Shown: positions 52,441 to 61,701, numbered from the stretch's first letter. The stretch is DNA of 64,000 nt from Coleofasciculus sp. FACHB-T130 (GCF_014695375.1 NZ_JACJOG010000048.1:62001-126000); one strand, 5' to 3'. Notes: generated by a model from the sequence alone, not told the origin. Program-made: numbers and translations.

Positions 52441-52956
52441 CTACCCTTTGCTGCCAGCTTTAATACATTGTTCCACCAGCGGCATCACTTTATCGACATC
52501 TTGCCAACCCAGAATTTCTGTGACCTTTTTCTCTAAGTTCTTGTAGGTCTTGAAAAATTCTGCGATTTCGTCTAGTCGGTGTGGCGCAAGGTCTTTGAGA
52601 GATTTGACTTGGGCATAGCGCGGATCTTTGTCGGGAACGCACAGAATTTTTTCGTCCCGATCTCCCCCGTCAATCATCTCTAACATTCCGATAGGTCGCG
52701 CTTGAATAACACACCCTGGAAATGTTGGCTCTTCCATTAACACCATGCCATCCAGGGGATCGCCATCATCTGCTAGGGTGTTGGGTACGAAGCCGTAGTC
52801 ATAGGGGTACTGCACCGAAGAATAAAGCACCCGATCTAGGGCAAAGGCTTGTAAGTCCTTATCGTACTCGTACTTATTTTTGCTACCAGCGGTAATTTCA
52901 ACCAGAACGTTAATGAGACCTGGTTTGGGTTGAGCAGGAATGCGTGTTAAATCCAA
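52441..52956 (-). CDS. ppa: Inorganic pyrophosphatase (family I)
   Basis: The soluble family I enzyme hydrolyses pyrophosphate and drives biosynthesis. The 171-residue sequence has the E-x(7)-K-Y-E-Y-D start ([14 protein letters not shown]), the signature [19 protein letters not shown] with three metal-binding Asp, and [13 protein letters not shown]. Length is normal. ATG start. It is a monocistronic leftward gene. Confidence 0.97.
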   Translation of the reverse strand: MDLTRIPAQPKPGLINVLVEITAGSKNKYEYDKDLQAFALDRVLYSSVQYPYDYGFVPNTLADDGDPLDGMVLMEEPTFPGCVIQARPIGMLEMIDGGDRDEKILCVPDKDPRYAQVKSLKDLAPHRLDEIAEFFKTYKNLEKKVTEILGWQDVDKVMPLVEQCIKAGSKG

Positions 52957-53075
52957 AACGTTTCTCCAGTTTCTCCAAGCAACACAAAGTATTGGGGGTG
53001 CCCTGATGTTCAGTTTGAAGGCTGTAGAGGCTTAACGTAGTTACTTTACAGCCGCTACGAATCGCACCCGTTGTT

Positions 53076-53103
53076 GAAGGAGGAATCAGAATATTCCTCC
53101 TTC
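53076..53103. terminator. 11-base-pair hairpin
   Basis: GAAGGAGGAAT (53076-53086) pairs with ATTCCTCCTTC (53093-53103) across six bases. It lies downstream of the small leftward gene 53221-53412 and upstream of ppa. Confidence 0.55.
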
Positions 53104-53220
53104 ATCCTTCATCCTTTCAGATAGCCCTTGTGAGCATTCTACGGGAAGAAGGTCAACACAGAATCTTCTGTTTACCCAGATTCCAGGATTACGCGATATC
53201 CATTTGTTGTATCTTGAAGG

Positions 53221-53412
53221 TCAGTCTTCGGGTATCGGGATTGAATAGCTGGTTTGCTGCTGCAAGCTTTGAGCGCCGCTTGGAGAGTAGTGAGCGATCG
53301 CAAACACAGGTAAGGTCAAGGTCAACAAAGCAATTGCAGTTCCTAGTAACTCTGCCCACCTTTGCGGAGGAGGTTGGTCAGAAGAGTTAGAGGACTGGCT
53401 ACTTAATTCCAT
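53221..53412 (-). CDS. Small single-helix membrane protein (63 aa)
   Basis: A Ser/Gln/Pro-rich N-terminus is followed by RWAELLGTAIALLTLTLPVFAIAHY, one clear membrane helix, and a short polar tail. The composition and positive charge at the helix start support a genuine gene; an opposite-strand frame over the same DNA looks like a shadow. Family not recognised. Confidence 0.6.
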   Translation of the reverse strand: MELSSQSSNSSDQPPPQRWAELLGTAIALLTLTLPVFAIAHYSPSGAQSLQQQTSYSIPIPED

Positions 53413-53641
53413 AAAAAGATAATTGCAAACTCAACACGATCAAATGAAACAGTGAAAAGAGGGGAAATTTTGAACCTCCTCTGTTCTTAATTCTAGCGAG
53501 TTCTTCTAAGCTGTCTGTCGTCTATTAAACAATCTCAACCTATAGATAGGTGCTATCAAACACACTGATAGATGTCAACCGTCTTTGGGAATAGAAGATT
53601 GAAGCTTAAAAGGAGGAGAAATTTTAGGTTAGTTTAAACAT

Positions 53642-53668
53642 TTAACTTGCAAGTTGTTAACTTGCAAG
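53642..53668. repeat. Iterated TTAACTTGCAAG
   Basis: Two copies of TTAACTTGCAAG are separated by TTG (15-base period). Each contains the palindrome CTTGCAAG, so the pair also forms an inverted repeat. It is 77 bases upstream of the small gene at 53746 and may be a regulator site. The rest of the 333-base spacer holds nothing recognised. Confidence 0.5.
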
Positions 53669-53745
53669 AATCGGGGCTGAATTCTAGTGCCCGACGAAGC
53701 TATGATGCATAAAAGAAGCTCACACCGGAAGATGGAGTGGTAGCC

Positions 53746-53943
53746 ATGTACCTTCCCACTGCCCTTGCCGACGAACTCAAGCTCTACCTAGAGCAACTGG
53801 CTGATCAGGGAGAGACACAAGCGCAAACCCTGTTGACTCAAATCGAACAAGTTGCGACTCCTAGCTCAACGCTGACAACGCTAACGGATATGGAGCAAGA
53901 AATGTCTTCCACACCTCCAGAAGGGATGGGTTTGAGGTGTTGA
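53746..53943 (+). CDS. Small hypothetical protein (65 aa)
   Basis: ATG 53746 has GGAG eight bases upstream, better than the in-frame GTG at 53737. The helical, acidic sequence (YLPTALADELKLYLEQLADQGETQAQTLLTQIEQ) ends in a flexible tail. Family not recognised. Confidence 0.55.
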   Translation: MYLPTALADELKLYLEQLADQGETQAQTLLTQIEQVATPSSTLTTLTDMEQEMSSTPPEGMGLRC

Positions 53944-54063
53944 ACACTAATGCCAACAGCAAGACGTTCCAATAGCAAGACGAAGCTTTGTTCCTTGTCC
54001 GTCAGTAGTAGGTGGTAACGATTTTTTCCCTATCCGCTACTCACTACCCCATTATCGATTCTG

Positions 54064-54567
54064 ATGTCTCAGCCTCCTCCCAAGCCTCCTATAAGATCGA
54101 CGGACGCCAAGTCAGCTAGAATTAAGCGCCTGCGATCGCTTACTTATATTCTGGATAATGCGATCGCGATTCCGGGAACTTCCTACCGCGTGGGCATCGA
54201 TCCTCTACTTGGACTGCTCCCTGGAGGCGGAGATATACTAGGAAGTGCCTTGTCAGGCTATATCGTGCTGGAGGCAGCGCTGCTGGGACTACCGCGCGAA
54301 GCTTTGGTGCGGATGGTGCTAAATATTATTTTTGAGACTTTAGTTGGCACTGTGCCGGTGTTGGGGGATTTCTTTGACGCTACCTGGAAAGCGAATGCTA
54401 AAAACATGATGCTTCTAGAAGCTCATCTCGCTTCTCCTCGGCAGAGTCAAAAGGCAGATTGGTGGTTTATCATTCTGCTGTTGGGTGGGTTGATGCTCTT
54501 TGTGATTTGCATTGCTGCTTTCAGTCTTTTTATCCTGAATCTGCTGTGGCAAACGATAACTAAATAA
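54064..54567 (+). CDS. DUF4112 membrane protein
   Basis: The 167 residues carry the DUF4112 signature: LDNAIAIPGTSYRVGIDPLLGLLPGGGDILGSALSGYIV, then ALVRMVLNIIFETLVGTVPVLGDFFDATWKANAKNM. A C-terminal membrane helix (about 135-160) follows. The family is widespread and uncharacterised; the glycine-rich first block may be membrane-associated. ATG start. Confidence 0.88.
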   Translation: MSQPPPKPPIRSTDAKSARIKRLRSLTYILDNAIAIPGTSYRVGIDPLLGLLPGGGDILGSALSGYIVLEAALLGLPREALVRMVLNIIFETLVGTVPVLGDFFDATWKANAKNMMLLEAHLASPRQSQKADWWFIILLLGGLMLFVICIAAFSLFILNLLWQTITK

Positions 54568-54686
54568 AAATTAAAAATTAAAAACTTTAATTCGTTTCTC
54601 CTTTCCAATCTGATATTTTTAATTCCTTGCAAGCAAAGTTTATTGGCTAACCCTTGAATTCGATTCTCAAGGGAATTGTACAACAG

Positions 54687-55649
54687 ATGAGTAAGAAAGA
54701 CTGGTGGGAAGCCACATTTCCAAACGGGCGTCAAACGATAACCATTTCTGATGCTAACGGGAATCCTGTAAAAATTGCTTATGGCGAAAAAGGTACAGGT
54801 AAACCGCTATTTTTAGTGCATGGAATGGCGAGCTGGAGCTACAATTGGCGTTACGCGATTGAGCCATTGTCACAACATTTTCGCGTTATCTGTTTCGATG
54901 CGAAAGGACACGGTTTTTCCGAGATGCCATCACACCCGGAAATACTCGGTCATCAATCGCTCGAACTAGAGCAGATCGTGCGAGCGTTATGCGATGAACC
55001 GGCTGTTGTGGTAGCCCTATCTTTGGGGGCATTAGTGACCCTCGCCACCGCCCAAGCGCATCCAGATTTGTTCGATCGATTAGTTGTAATTAATGTACCG
55101 ATTTTCCTCAAACGATTGCCATTTTGGGGGATGCAGTTATTAGCAGATTTGCCGTTAGATTTAGTTAAGATAGCGGATCACTTGCGCGTGACTCAACTAT
55201 TTGCACCGCTACTGTGGCAAATTGTAGCCTTCGGGCGTCGGGAAGTTGTAGTGGATTGGACACGAATTACACCCGAAGAAGTTTACTGGATTACTTATCC
55301 GTATGTCGAATTTCCGAATGCTTTGACAAAAACTGCCGAGGATTTACAACACGCAGCGCAAGAAATTCAGCGTTTGGTAAAGAATGAACCGAATTTAATT
55401 CGTAACGTCCAAGATAACCTGAGTGCGATCGCCTGTCCGACTCTAATTCTTTGGGGCGATCAAGATCAATGGTTCCCAGTTGCTGATGGCAAAAAACTTC
55501 ATGCCTGTATGCCCAGCTCTAAGTTTAAGATTATCCCCGACTGCGGTCATGATGCGGCGGGAAGTCACGCAGATGCGATCGCGTCCGAGATTCTTGAGTT
55601 TATGCGCGATACAGATTTTCTAAATTCAGAATCTTTGTATCGTTTTTAG
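54687..55649 (+). CDS. Alpha/beta hydrolase
   Basis: The 320 residues (ATG 54687) have the alpha/beta-hydrolase pattern: oxyanion region LFLVHGMASWSYNW, DAKGHGFSEMP, nucleophile elbow VVALSLGALVTLA (Ala-x-Ser-x-Gly, a permitted variant of GxSxG), acid Asp in LILWGDQDQWFP and His in PDCGHDAAGSH. A cap domain lies between. Substrate unknown; haloperoxidase- or esterase-like. A TTG at 54654 would add 11 residues. Confidence 0.9.
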   Translation: MSKKDWWEATFPNGRQTITISDANGNPVKIAYGEKGTGKPLFLVHGMASWSYNWRYAIEPLSQHFRVICFDAKGHGFSEMPSHPEILGHQSLELEQIVRALCDEPAVVVALSLGALVTLATAQAHPDLFDRLVVINVPIFLKRLPFWGMQLLADLPLDLVKIADHLRVTQLFAPLLWQIVAFGRREVVVDWTRITPEEVYWITYPYVEFPNALTKTAEDLQHAAQEIQRLVKNEPNLIRNVQDNLSAIACPTLILWGDQDQWFPVADGKKLHACMPSSKFKIIPDCGHDAAGSHADAIASEILEFMRDTDFLNSESLYRF

Positions 55650-55694
55650 CAGTAAAGTTACCCTAAGTGTTGTCCATTTAATTCCAAACTCCAC

Positions 55695-55719
55695 TAGGTG
55701 CAGGGAGATCCCGCACCTA
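55695..55719. terminator. Hairpin after the hydrolase gene
   Basis: TAGGTGCAGGGA (55695-55706) pairs with TCCCGCACCTA (55709-55719) with one bulged base. It starts 45 bases after the stop codon. A fragment of the dispersed repeat seen at 28025 follows at 55728-55744. Confidence 0.5.
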
Positions 55720-56003
55720 CTAGCTTATATAAACAAAGTCCGCGCCGTCGCCAAAGGCAAGCGATGAGAGAGATGTGTCGCCGTATTGTTAGGTTGCGAT
55801 CGCTTTCCCGCCAGTTATGATAGTTTCTTCTCTGCTTGGAACCTCAGCCAGTTCTTAAATACGACCGATTTAGGATTCAACTGTTCAACCAAAAGGATGA
55901 GCCAAATTAATCCACCAGTAGTAGGCTGATTAGTAATAATTCGCTTATATTTTTAAATACACTTCGCACTCTAGTTTCAGAGGTAACTTCAGAAGTGATA
56001 AAT

Positions 56004-56519
56004 ATGTCCTTGTCTTTCATCATGCCGCTAGCGATTACCTTGCTAGCTGTTTATATCCTTCAAAATTCTGCTGACGAAATTTCCTATCTCGCCGCCGCAA
56101 TTTCTCTTGTTGGTTTATTTGTAAGTTTGGTTGTAGCGCCTTGGCAAATTCAGGTATTGCTGCTATTGGTCGTACTGCTAAGCGCAAGACGACTTTTGCA
56201 GCAATGTCAGCCTGTAGTCGATGCTCAATTTGACACGCAATCTGAGCCTAAGATTGAGCCTCAACCTGAATTTCAGGAAGACGACAAGACTCAACTCAGC
56301 TATCGCGGGATTAACTACGAATCCACCTCTTCAACTGTTGAAGTAGCAGAAGTTGAAGTTACAGGAAAATACCGGGGTCAGGTTTGTAAAGTCCGCAAAA
56401 CAGAAAATATGCCGGTGTCTCAACCGACATCGGGATTAAAATATCGAGGCGCTACCGTGATTTCTCAAGCTTCCCCTACACCTCCGGTTGAAGAATCAAA
56501 ACAAACGCCAGAATCTTAG
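56004..56519 (+). CDS. DUF4278 membrane protein
   Basis: From ATG 56004 there are 171 residues: two or three N-terminal membrane segments (about 3-20, 27-45, 48-62), a linker, and DUF4278 signatures: LSYRGINYESTSSTVEVAEVEVTGKYRGQVCKVRK and LKYRGATV. DUF4278 is a small cyanobacterial domain, often a stand-alone stress-related protein, here joined to a membrane anchor. GTG 55995 is an alternative start. Confidence 0.85.
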   Translation: MSLSFIMPLAITLLAVYILQNSADEISYLAAAISLVGLFVSLVVAPWQIQVLLLLVVLLSARRLLQQCQPVVDAQFDTQSEPKIEPQPEFQEDDKTQLSYRGINYESTSSTVEVAEVEVTGKYRGQVCKVRKTENMPVSQPTSGLKYRGATVISQASPTPPVEESKQTPES

Positions 56520-56611
56520 CCACAGATGCAACGGTAGCAATTGAGCGAATTTTGCTGCAAGCAACCTGCACTTAAAATATGCTGTTGCTCTGGTTGGATT
56601 AGGGCGATTGC

Positions 56612-56707
56612 TTAAACAGAAACTCTCCTCGCTGCAATTCGCGGACGACCTCCACAGGTTTCTGGAGTACGCACAATTAATGTCCCGATGTCGGTGATAG
56701 TTGACAT
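56612..56707 (-). pseudogene. DUF433 antitoxin-like gene relic
   Basis: The 31-codon frame from ATG 56707 reads like the N-terminus of a DUF433 protein: TDIGTLIVRTPETCGGRPRIAARRVSV, then TAA at 56612-56614. Intact family members continue for about 40-60 residues (R-x-x-x-I-A-x-x-Y-x-x-G-x-x-P-E-E-I), which are missing. The family is thought to act as antitoxins for PIN-like toxins. A 24-25 codon start fragment thus survives; partner toxin absent. Confidence 0.6.
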
Positions 56708-56828
56708 ATTTACCTCTGTAAGACTTGGCTTATATTTTAACGTTGCAGCGATCGCGCTTTTGTGCTAGAGAGTCTGCGGCTACGGGTTGTGTCATAATAA
56801 GGCGATCGACCCCCATAGAGCGCTACTA

Positions 56829-57866
56829 ATGGTGCAATCACCCGAATCTCCCAGCGAACTGGCTGCTGCCCTTCAGAACCCAGTCGATCTAAATTTCGAT
56901 CTGCCCAATCCAGAGGATGAGCAGATTCCAGAGTTTGAGTTTCAGAAGCTGGTAGACAATGCTTGGCTGGTGTGCGATCGCTTCGACTTGCAGACAGAAA
57001 TCTGGCGGGGGCGGATTTTGCGAATCGTGCGCGATCGAGAGAAACAAGGCGGTGACGGACGCGGTACCGGATTTCTCAATTGGCTGAAAGAACGGGAAAT
57101 CAGTAAAAGTCAGGCATATTCCTTAATTCAACTGGCAAATAGTGCTGATACCCTCTTAGAGGAGGGACATCTTGACCCGGATGCGATTCGTAGCTTCAGC
57201 AAACGCGCCTTCATCGAAACCTCTAAGGCTTCTCCAGAAATCCAACAACTGGTGACAGATGCGGCAAATAAAGGCGATCGCATTACCAGGCGCGAAGTGC
57301 GGCAACTCTCCGACGAATGGACAGCGATGAATTCAGAATTGCTACCTGATGAAGTCAAGGAAAAGGCAGCCGCGGGTTCTCTTCCCCCTCGATTTCTGTC
57401 TCCTCTGGTGCGGGAAATGGAGAAATTACCAGAATCTCACATCAGCGCCCTGAAAGAGGAAGTCGCCGGGAACCCGGATGTCGATACGGTTAAACAGGTA
57501 ACATCGGATGCCCGGAATTTATCTAAATACCTAGACGCCGCCGCCCAAGTCCAGGCAATTGAGCGCACCTCTATTGACGTGGAAATGGCATTAGAGGAAG
57601 CTTTGCGTCTGGGTTGTCTAAATACCGCCGCCGATATGGTGAAGCAGGCGGCGCAACTGGAACAGACGATTGCCAAATTTTACATGACCTGGAAGCGGCT
57701 GGGCAGTCTGACCGATAGGCTGTATGTAGATACTGGTGCAAGTAGCCCTCATTTGCGATCGCTCCTTTCTTGTTTGGAACGCCTTGCGGGTGAAGTTGTG
57801 GAGGTGAGTTTGGATGATGAAGGCGATCGCACGATTCGCCTCAAAGTCATCGCAGATAACGCCTAA
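56829..57866 (+). CDS. ParB-like helix-turn-helix protein, unknown role
   Basis: From ATG 56829 there are 345 residues. The region around LNWLKEREISKSQAYSLIQLANSADTLLEEGHLDPDAIRSFSKRAFIETSKASPEIQ resembles the ParB/KorB helix-turn-helix segment; further on the protein is helical (DTVKQVTSDARNLSKYLDAAAQVQAIERTSIDVEMALEEA). The N-terminal NTPase/nuclease domain of ParB is not seen. It is not next to parA. Possible DNA-binding regulator, conserved in cyanobacteria as far as I recall. Confidence 0.75.
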   Translation: MVQSPESPSELAAALQNPVDLNFDLPNPEDEQIPEFEFQKLVDNAWLVCDRFDLQTEIWRGRILRIVRDREKQGGDGRGTGFLNWLKEREISKSQAYSLIQLANSADTLLEEGHLDPDAIRSFSKRAFIETSKASPEIQQLVTDAANKGDRITRREVRQLSDEWTAMNSELLPDEVKEKAAAGSLPPRFLSPLVREMEKLPESHISALKEEVAGNPDVDTVKQVTSDARNLSKYLDAAAQVQAIERTSIDVEMALEEALRLGCLNTAADMVKQAAQLEQTIAKFYMTWKRLGSLTDRLYVDTGASSPHLRSLLSCLERLAGEVVEVSLDDEGDRTIRLKVIADNA

Positions 57867-57921
57867 AACGCTCTCTTCAGAGGCGATTAATCGCGTTTCT
57901 CCAGAAATATCCCAAGATAGG

Positions 57922-58185
57922 TCAATTCGATCTTTTCTTGGGGCGGATCAATTTTTTAACTTTCCTCCAAATTGCGCCCGGATTTAAGTAAGCCCGATAT
58001 TTGGTTGCGGCTTCTTTTCCGACTAGCACTAAACCCACCCAAAAGGCAATTTCTCCCACAACCGCAAGAATCGGAACTATTAGGGCTTTTTGGGCGATCG
58101 CTAGCGGTAGCAAGGGCACCACTAAGAGGATTGCCACCCAAGGCAGGAAAGAGAAAACAATTAAAAATATACCGAGTTTCTGCAT
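57922..58185 (-). CDS. Small membrane protein, transporter-suffix type
   Basis: ATG 58185 gives 87 residues: two hydrophobic helices (about 5-27, 35-58: LGIFLIVFSFLPWVAILLVVPLLPLAIAQKALIVPILAVVGEIAFWVGLVLVGKEAATKYR) and a basic tail (about 65-87). This is the pattern of the small 'transporter suffix' domain proteins. The longer frame up to 58368 overlaps the permease gene end and is unlikely. Confidence 0.75.
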   Translation of the reverse strand: MQKLGIFLIVFSFLPWVAILLVVPLLPLAIAQKALIVPILAVVGEIAFWVGLVLVGKEAATKYRAYLNPGAIWRKVKKLIRPKKRSN

Positions 58186-58276
58186 ATTCCTGATTGTGAC
58201 AAACTGTAACAAGATTGACAGGATATATGCACAATATCTTGTAGGGATATAGAAGACATCCCCTGCAAGCGTCAGA

Positions 58277-59122
58277 TTAATTCTTAATCCCCGTCGCCGC
58301 AATCCCCCGAATGAACTGACGCTGTCCGACGAGAAAAAGTAACACGACAGGTACGGTAGCGATCGCAACAGCCGCCATCAGCAAAGGCCAATTATTTGTA
58401 AATTGCTCCTGAAACTCTGCCAACGCTAGCTGCACCGTCCTCAATTCCGGTCGCGTTGTAAAAATCAGGGGCTTAAACAAATCGTTCCATTCCCCAATAA
58501 AGGTGAATAGAAACAGCGTCACCAATGCCGGACGAGACAACGGTAGCATCACCCGCCACAGAATTTGTAGGCGGTTTGCCCCATCCAGCGCCGCTGCTTC
58601 CTCCAACTCCACTGGAATGGTTTGAAAATACTGGCGCAACAGAAAAATCCCAAATCCATTCGCCGCCGTAGGTAAAATCAGCGCCCAGTAAGTGTTGATC
58701 AAGTGTCCCCACTTTAAAACCAAAAAAATTGGAATTACCAACAGTTGAAAGGGAATTACCAGCGTAGCCAAAACAATCAGCAGAATTGCCTGACGCCCCT
58801 CAAACTTCAGCCGCGCCAACGCATAACCGGCGAGTGCAGCGGTGATCGTCTGAAACCCAGTTACAGCTAGCGCCACTAGGGTTGAATTGGCAAACGCTAA
58901 TAAAAAGTTACCGCGCCTCCAAGCTTCGCGGTAATTGGCAAAGCCGGGGTGAGATGGAAAGAAGCTTCCTCCAGGTGTCGCACCCACTTCGTCAAAAGAG
59001 GTAAGGAAGACGATGCCAAGCGGTAGTAGCACGACACAAGCGCCCAGCAACAGCAACAGCGGGATTGCAAACTGGGAAAGCTGAGTGACTGACAATCGAC
59101 CCTGTGGATTTTTCTTAGGCAT
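58277..59122 (-). CDS. Carbohydrate ABC transporter permease (MalG type)
   Basis: The 281 residues show six membrane helices and the EAA loop (EEAAALDGANRLQILWRVMLPLSRPALV) that contacts the ATPase, ending GIAATGIKN. Family: inner-membrane permease for sugars or glycerol-phosphate. Its usual partners (MalF-type permease, binding protein, ATPase) are not in the window, so it is an orphan or a split operon. Start ATG 59122. Confidence 0.9.
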   Translation of the reverse strand: MPKKNPQGRLSVTQLSQFAIPLLLLLGACVVLLPLGIVFLTSFDEVGATPGGSFFPSHPGFANYREAWRRGNFLLAFANSTLVALAVTGFQTITAALAGYALARLKFEGRQAILLIVLATLVIPFQLLVIPIFLVLKWGHLINTYWALILPTAANGFGIFLLRQYFQTIPVELEEAAALDGANRLQILWRVMLPLSRPALVTLFLFTFIGEWNDLFKPLIFTTRPELRTVQLALAEFQEQFTNNWPLLMAAVAIATVPVVLLFLVGQRQFIRGIAATGIKN

Positions 59123-59214
59123 GAATACTTACTTAAATTGACTGATCCCGTTTGGCTCCAGGATAGGTACAGTACAATTATTAGATTAAGTTACGTTACT
59201 ATTCCACAGAAATT

Positions 59215-59237
59215 TAGGTCGGTCTAGGATCGACCTA
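59215..59237 (+). promoter_or_regulatory. Hairpin in the ado leader
   Basis: TAGGTCG (59215-59221) pairs with CGACCTA (59231-59237) across nine bases, ending 25 bases before the ado start codon and just before its ribosome binding site. It may act on translation. Confidence 0.4.
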
Positions 59238-59262
59238 TTCGTGAGGAGCAGACAGGAGATTT

Positions 59263-59958
59263 ATGCCGTCGCTTGAAACCAGCCAAGAAATTGACTTCCA
59301 CAGTGAAACCTACAAGGACGCTTACAGCCGCATCAATGCGATTGTGATTGAAGGCGAACAAGAGGCTCATGAGAATTACATCAAGTTAGCAGAATTGCTA
59401 CCAGAAGATAAGGAGCAGTTGATCCGTTTATCCAAAATGGAGAGTCGTCACAAGAAAGGATTTGAAGCCTGCGGGCGGAATCTCGAAGTGACGCCAGATA
59501 TAGAATTTGCTCGCAAGTTCTTCTCCGGACTGCACCAAAATTTCCAAGATGCGGCAGCAGAAGGCGGGATTGTGACCTGTTTGCTGATTCAAGCATTAAT
59601 TATCGAATGCTTTGCGATCGCTGCTTACAACATCTATATCCCCGTTGCTGATGACTTCGCCCGTAAAATTACTGAGGGTGTTGTTAAAGATGAATACAGC
59701 CATCTCAACTACGGCGAAGTTTGGCTGAAAAACCATTTCGAGGAATCCAAAGCAGAATTTGAAGCAGCTAATCGTCAGAACCTTCCCATCGTCTGGCGGA
59801 TGCTCAACGAAGTCGAAAAGGATGCCAGTATTCTGGGAATGGACAAAGAATCTTTAGTTGAAGACTTCATGATTCAATACGGCGAAGCGCTGAGCAATAT
59901 TGGCTTTACTACCCGCGATATCATGCGGATGTCAGCCTACGGGCTTGCCGCTGCATAG
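59263..59958 (+). CDS. ado: Aldehyde-deformylating oxygenase
   Basis: ADO converts fatty aldehydes to alkanes and formate with O2 and ferredoxin at a di-iron site. The 231 residues equal the family length. Metal ligands are in place: Glu32 (GEQEA), Glu60 and His63 (KMESRH), Glu115 (IIECF), Glu144 and His147 (DEYSHLN). ATG start has CAGGAG six bases upstream. In cyanobacteria it is normally next to aar; here a radical-SAM gene lies between. C16-C18 aldehydes from AAR are the expected substrate. Confidence 0.98.
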   Translation: MPSLETSQEIDFHSETYKDAYSRINAIVIEGEQEAHENYIKLAELLPEDKEQLIRLSKMESRHKKGFEACGRNLEVTPDIEFARKFFSGLHQNFQDAAAEGGIVTCLLIQALIIECFAIAAYNIYIPVADDFARKITEGVVKDEYSHLNYGEVWLKNHFEESKAEFEAANRQNLPIVWRMLNEVEKDASILGMDKESLVEDFMIQYGEALSNIGFTTRDIMRMSAYGLAAA

Positions 59959-60055
59959 TTGCCTAGTATAACTTGTGGGGGATGTCAAGTCAGGTAGTGC
60001 AGAGTAAGAGTGGGGAATTGCCTGAAACCAAGTCATCTATTTGAGGACGGAGTCA

Positions 60056-61642
60056 ATGAAGGCGCTTTTACTCTCCCCCACTTTTCCCCAGTCTTTCTGG
60101 TCATATGACCGTTTTATGGAAATCGCTGGACTCAAAGCAGTGATCCCTCCTTTGGGAATTATTACAGTTGCAGCACTGTTGCCAAAAGATTGGGAAATTA
60201 AGTTTTATGACCGCAATGTGAAGACTGAGACGGAGGCCGATTGGGAGTGGTGCGACATCGTTGTTCTATCGGCAATGCTGGCACAACGAGAAGATTTTCA
60301 CTTCCTGATCAAAAAGGCTGTCGAGTTAGGAAAAAAAGTGGCAGTTGGAGGGCCTTATCCAACGTCCGTTCCTGAAGACGCTCTCGCCTCTGGAGCACAT
60401 TATCTAATTTTGGATGAAGGGGAATTAACAGTACCGGACTTTCTGCAAGCGATCGCTCAGGGTCAAGAAAAAGGTGTTTTTCGCTCCATCGAAAAGCCGG
60501 ATGTCACCCTAAGTCCCCTTCCTCGCTTTGATTTACTGAAGCGAGATGCCTACTTGATGATGGCAATTCAGTTTTCTCGCGGTTGCCCGTTTAACTGCGA
60601 ATTCTGCGACATTATCAGCCTCTACGGTCGCAAACCGCGTACCAAAGAACCGGCTCAAGTGTTGGCAGAGTTGCAAAGCCTCTATGACTTAGGCTGGCGG
60701 GGTTCCCTATTCATCGTCGATGACAATTTTATTGGCAATCAGCGCAACGTCAAGCGCTTGCTACGAGAATTGATTCCTTGGATGCAGGAACACAACTATC
60801 CCTTCACCTTCATGACGGAAGCCTCTGTTAATTTAGCAGAGGATGATGAACTACTACAGTTGATGAAAAAAGCCGGTTTTTACGCCGTCTTTCTCGGTAT
60901 TGAAACCCCAGATCAAGACAGCCTGCAAGTCACTCGAAAGCTTCAAAATACCCGCAACCCGCTTTTAGAAGCGTGTCGCAAGATCAACGAAGCCGGAATG
61001 CTAATTTATGCAGGATTTATTCTCGGCTTCGATGGAGAACGCGCGGGTGCTGGCGATCGCATTCAAGCCTTTGTCGAAGAAACCAGTATTCCTCAACCCA
61101 TGCTCGGCATTTTGCAGGCCTTGCCGAATACGGCTTTGTGGACTCGGCTCCAAAAAGAGCAGCGTTTATTAGAAGGAGTTGGCATCACCGAAGTTGGCGA
61201 TCAGAATTCCTTGATGAATTTTACGCCCAGCCGACCTCTAGCAGACATTGCCAGAGAGTATGTAGAAGGCTTCTGGACAATGTACGAACCCCAGAACTAT
61301 CTCAGACGCTGTTTTAATCAATGCCTCAACATCGTTCCACCGCCAGGAAGAACGCAAAATATGTACTTCCCCGCTGGCAAAGGACTGCGGCTAGTCGCCC
61401 AGTTAATTTGGCATCAGGGCATTCGGCGACCTGAAATTCGCGGTCAATTTTGGCGACAGCTTTGGCTGATTTTACGCCAAAAGCCTCAATTCCTAAATAT
61501 GTATCTTGGCTTATGTGCCGCTGGAGAGCATTTTTGGGAGTACCGCCTTTTAGCCAGAGAACGGATTACCCAACAGCTCGGCTACGATCCGATCGCTACG
61601 CCAGCCTCAACCGAACAAAAACCCGCGCTTGTAAATGTCTGA
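60056..61642 (+). CDS. B12-binding radical SAM protein
   Basis: From ATG 60056 the protein has 528 residues: an N-terminal cobalamin-binding Rossmann domain (about 1-150; LIILDEGELTVPDFL region), a radical-SAM domain (about 155-375) with the [4Fe-4S] motif CPFNCEFC (Cys-x3-Cys-x2-Cys) and MTEASVNLAEDDELLQLMKKAGFYAVFLGIETPDQD, and a C-terminal DUF4070-like region (about 400-520, FNQCLNIVPPPG). Class B type methylases and hopanoid or lipid methyltransferases share this plan, so an action on a lipid is possible but not shown. It follows ado across 97 bases and precedes a terminator. Confidence 0.9.
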   Translation: MKALLLSPTFPQSFWSYDRFMEIAGLKAVIPPLGIITVAALLPKDWEIKFYDRNVKTETEADWEWCDIVVLSAMLAQREDFHFLIKKAVELGKKVAVGGPYPTSVPEDALASGAHYLILDEGELTVPDFLQAIAQGQEKGVFRSIEKPDVTLSPLPRFDLLKRDAYLMMAIQFSRGCPFNCEFCDIISLYGRKPRTKEPAQVLAELQSLYDLGWRGSLFIVDDNFIGNQRNVKRLLRELIPWMQEHNYPFTFMTEASVNLAEDDELLQLMKKAGFYAVFLGIETPDQDSLQVTRKLQNTRNPLLEACRKINEAGMLIYAGFILGFDGERAGAGDRIQAFVEETSIPQPMLGILQALPNTALWTRLQKEQRLLEGVGITEVGDQNSLMNFTPSRPLADIAREYVEGFWTMYEPQNYLRRCFNQCLNIVPPPGRTQNMYFPAGKGLRLVAQLIWHQGIRRPEIRGQFWRQLWLILRQKPQFLNMYLGLCAAGEHFWEYRLLARERITQQLGYDPIATPASTEQKPALVNV

Positions 61643-61701
61643 TCCGAGCTTTCCGCTCGCTAGAAGGCAAGAAAACAGCCATTTATCAATGTAAATCAAC
61701 C

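Noticed and set aside
53130-53390. 86-codon plus-strand frame
   Set aside because: Opposite to the small single-helix membrane protein, which has better protein character.
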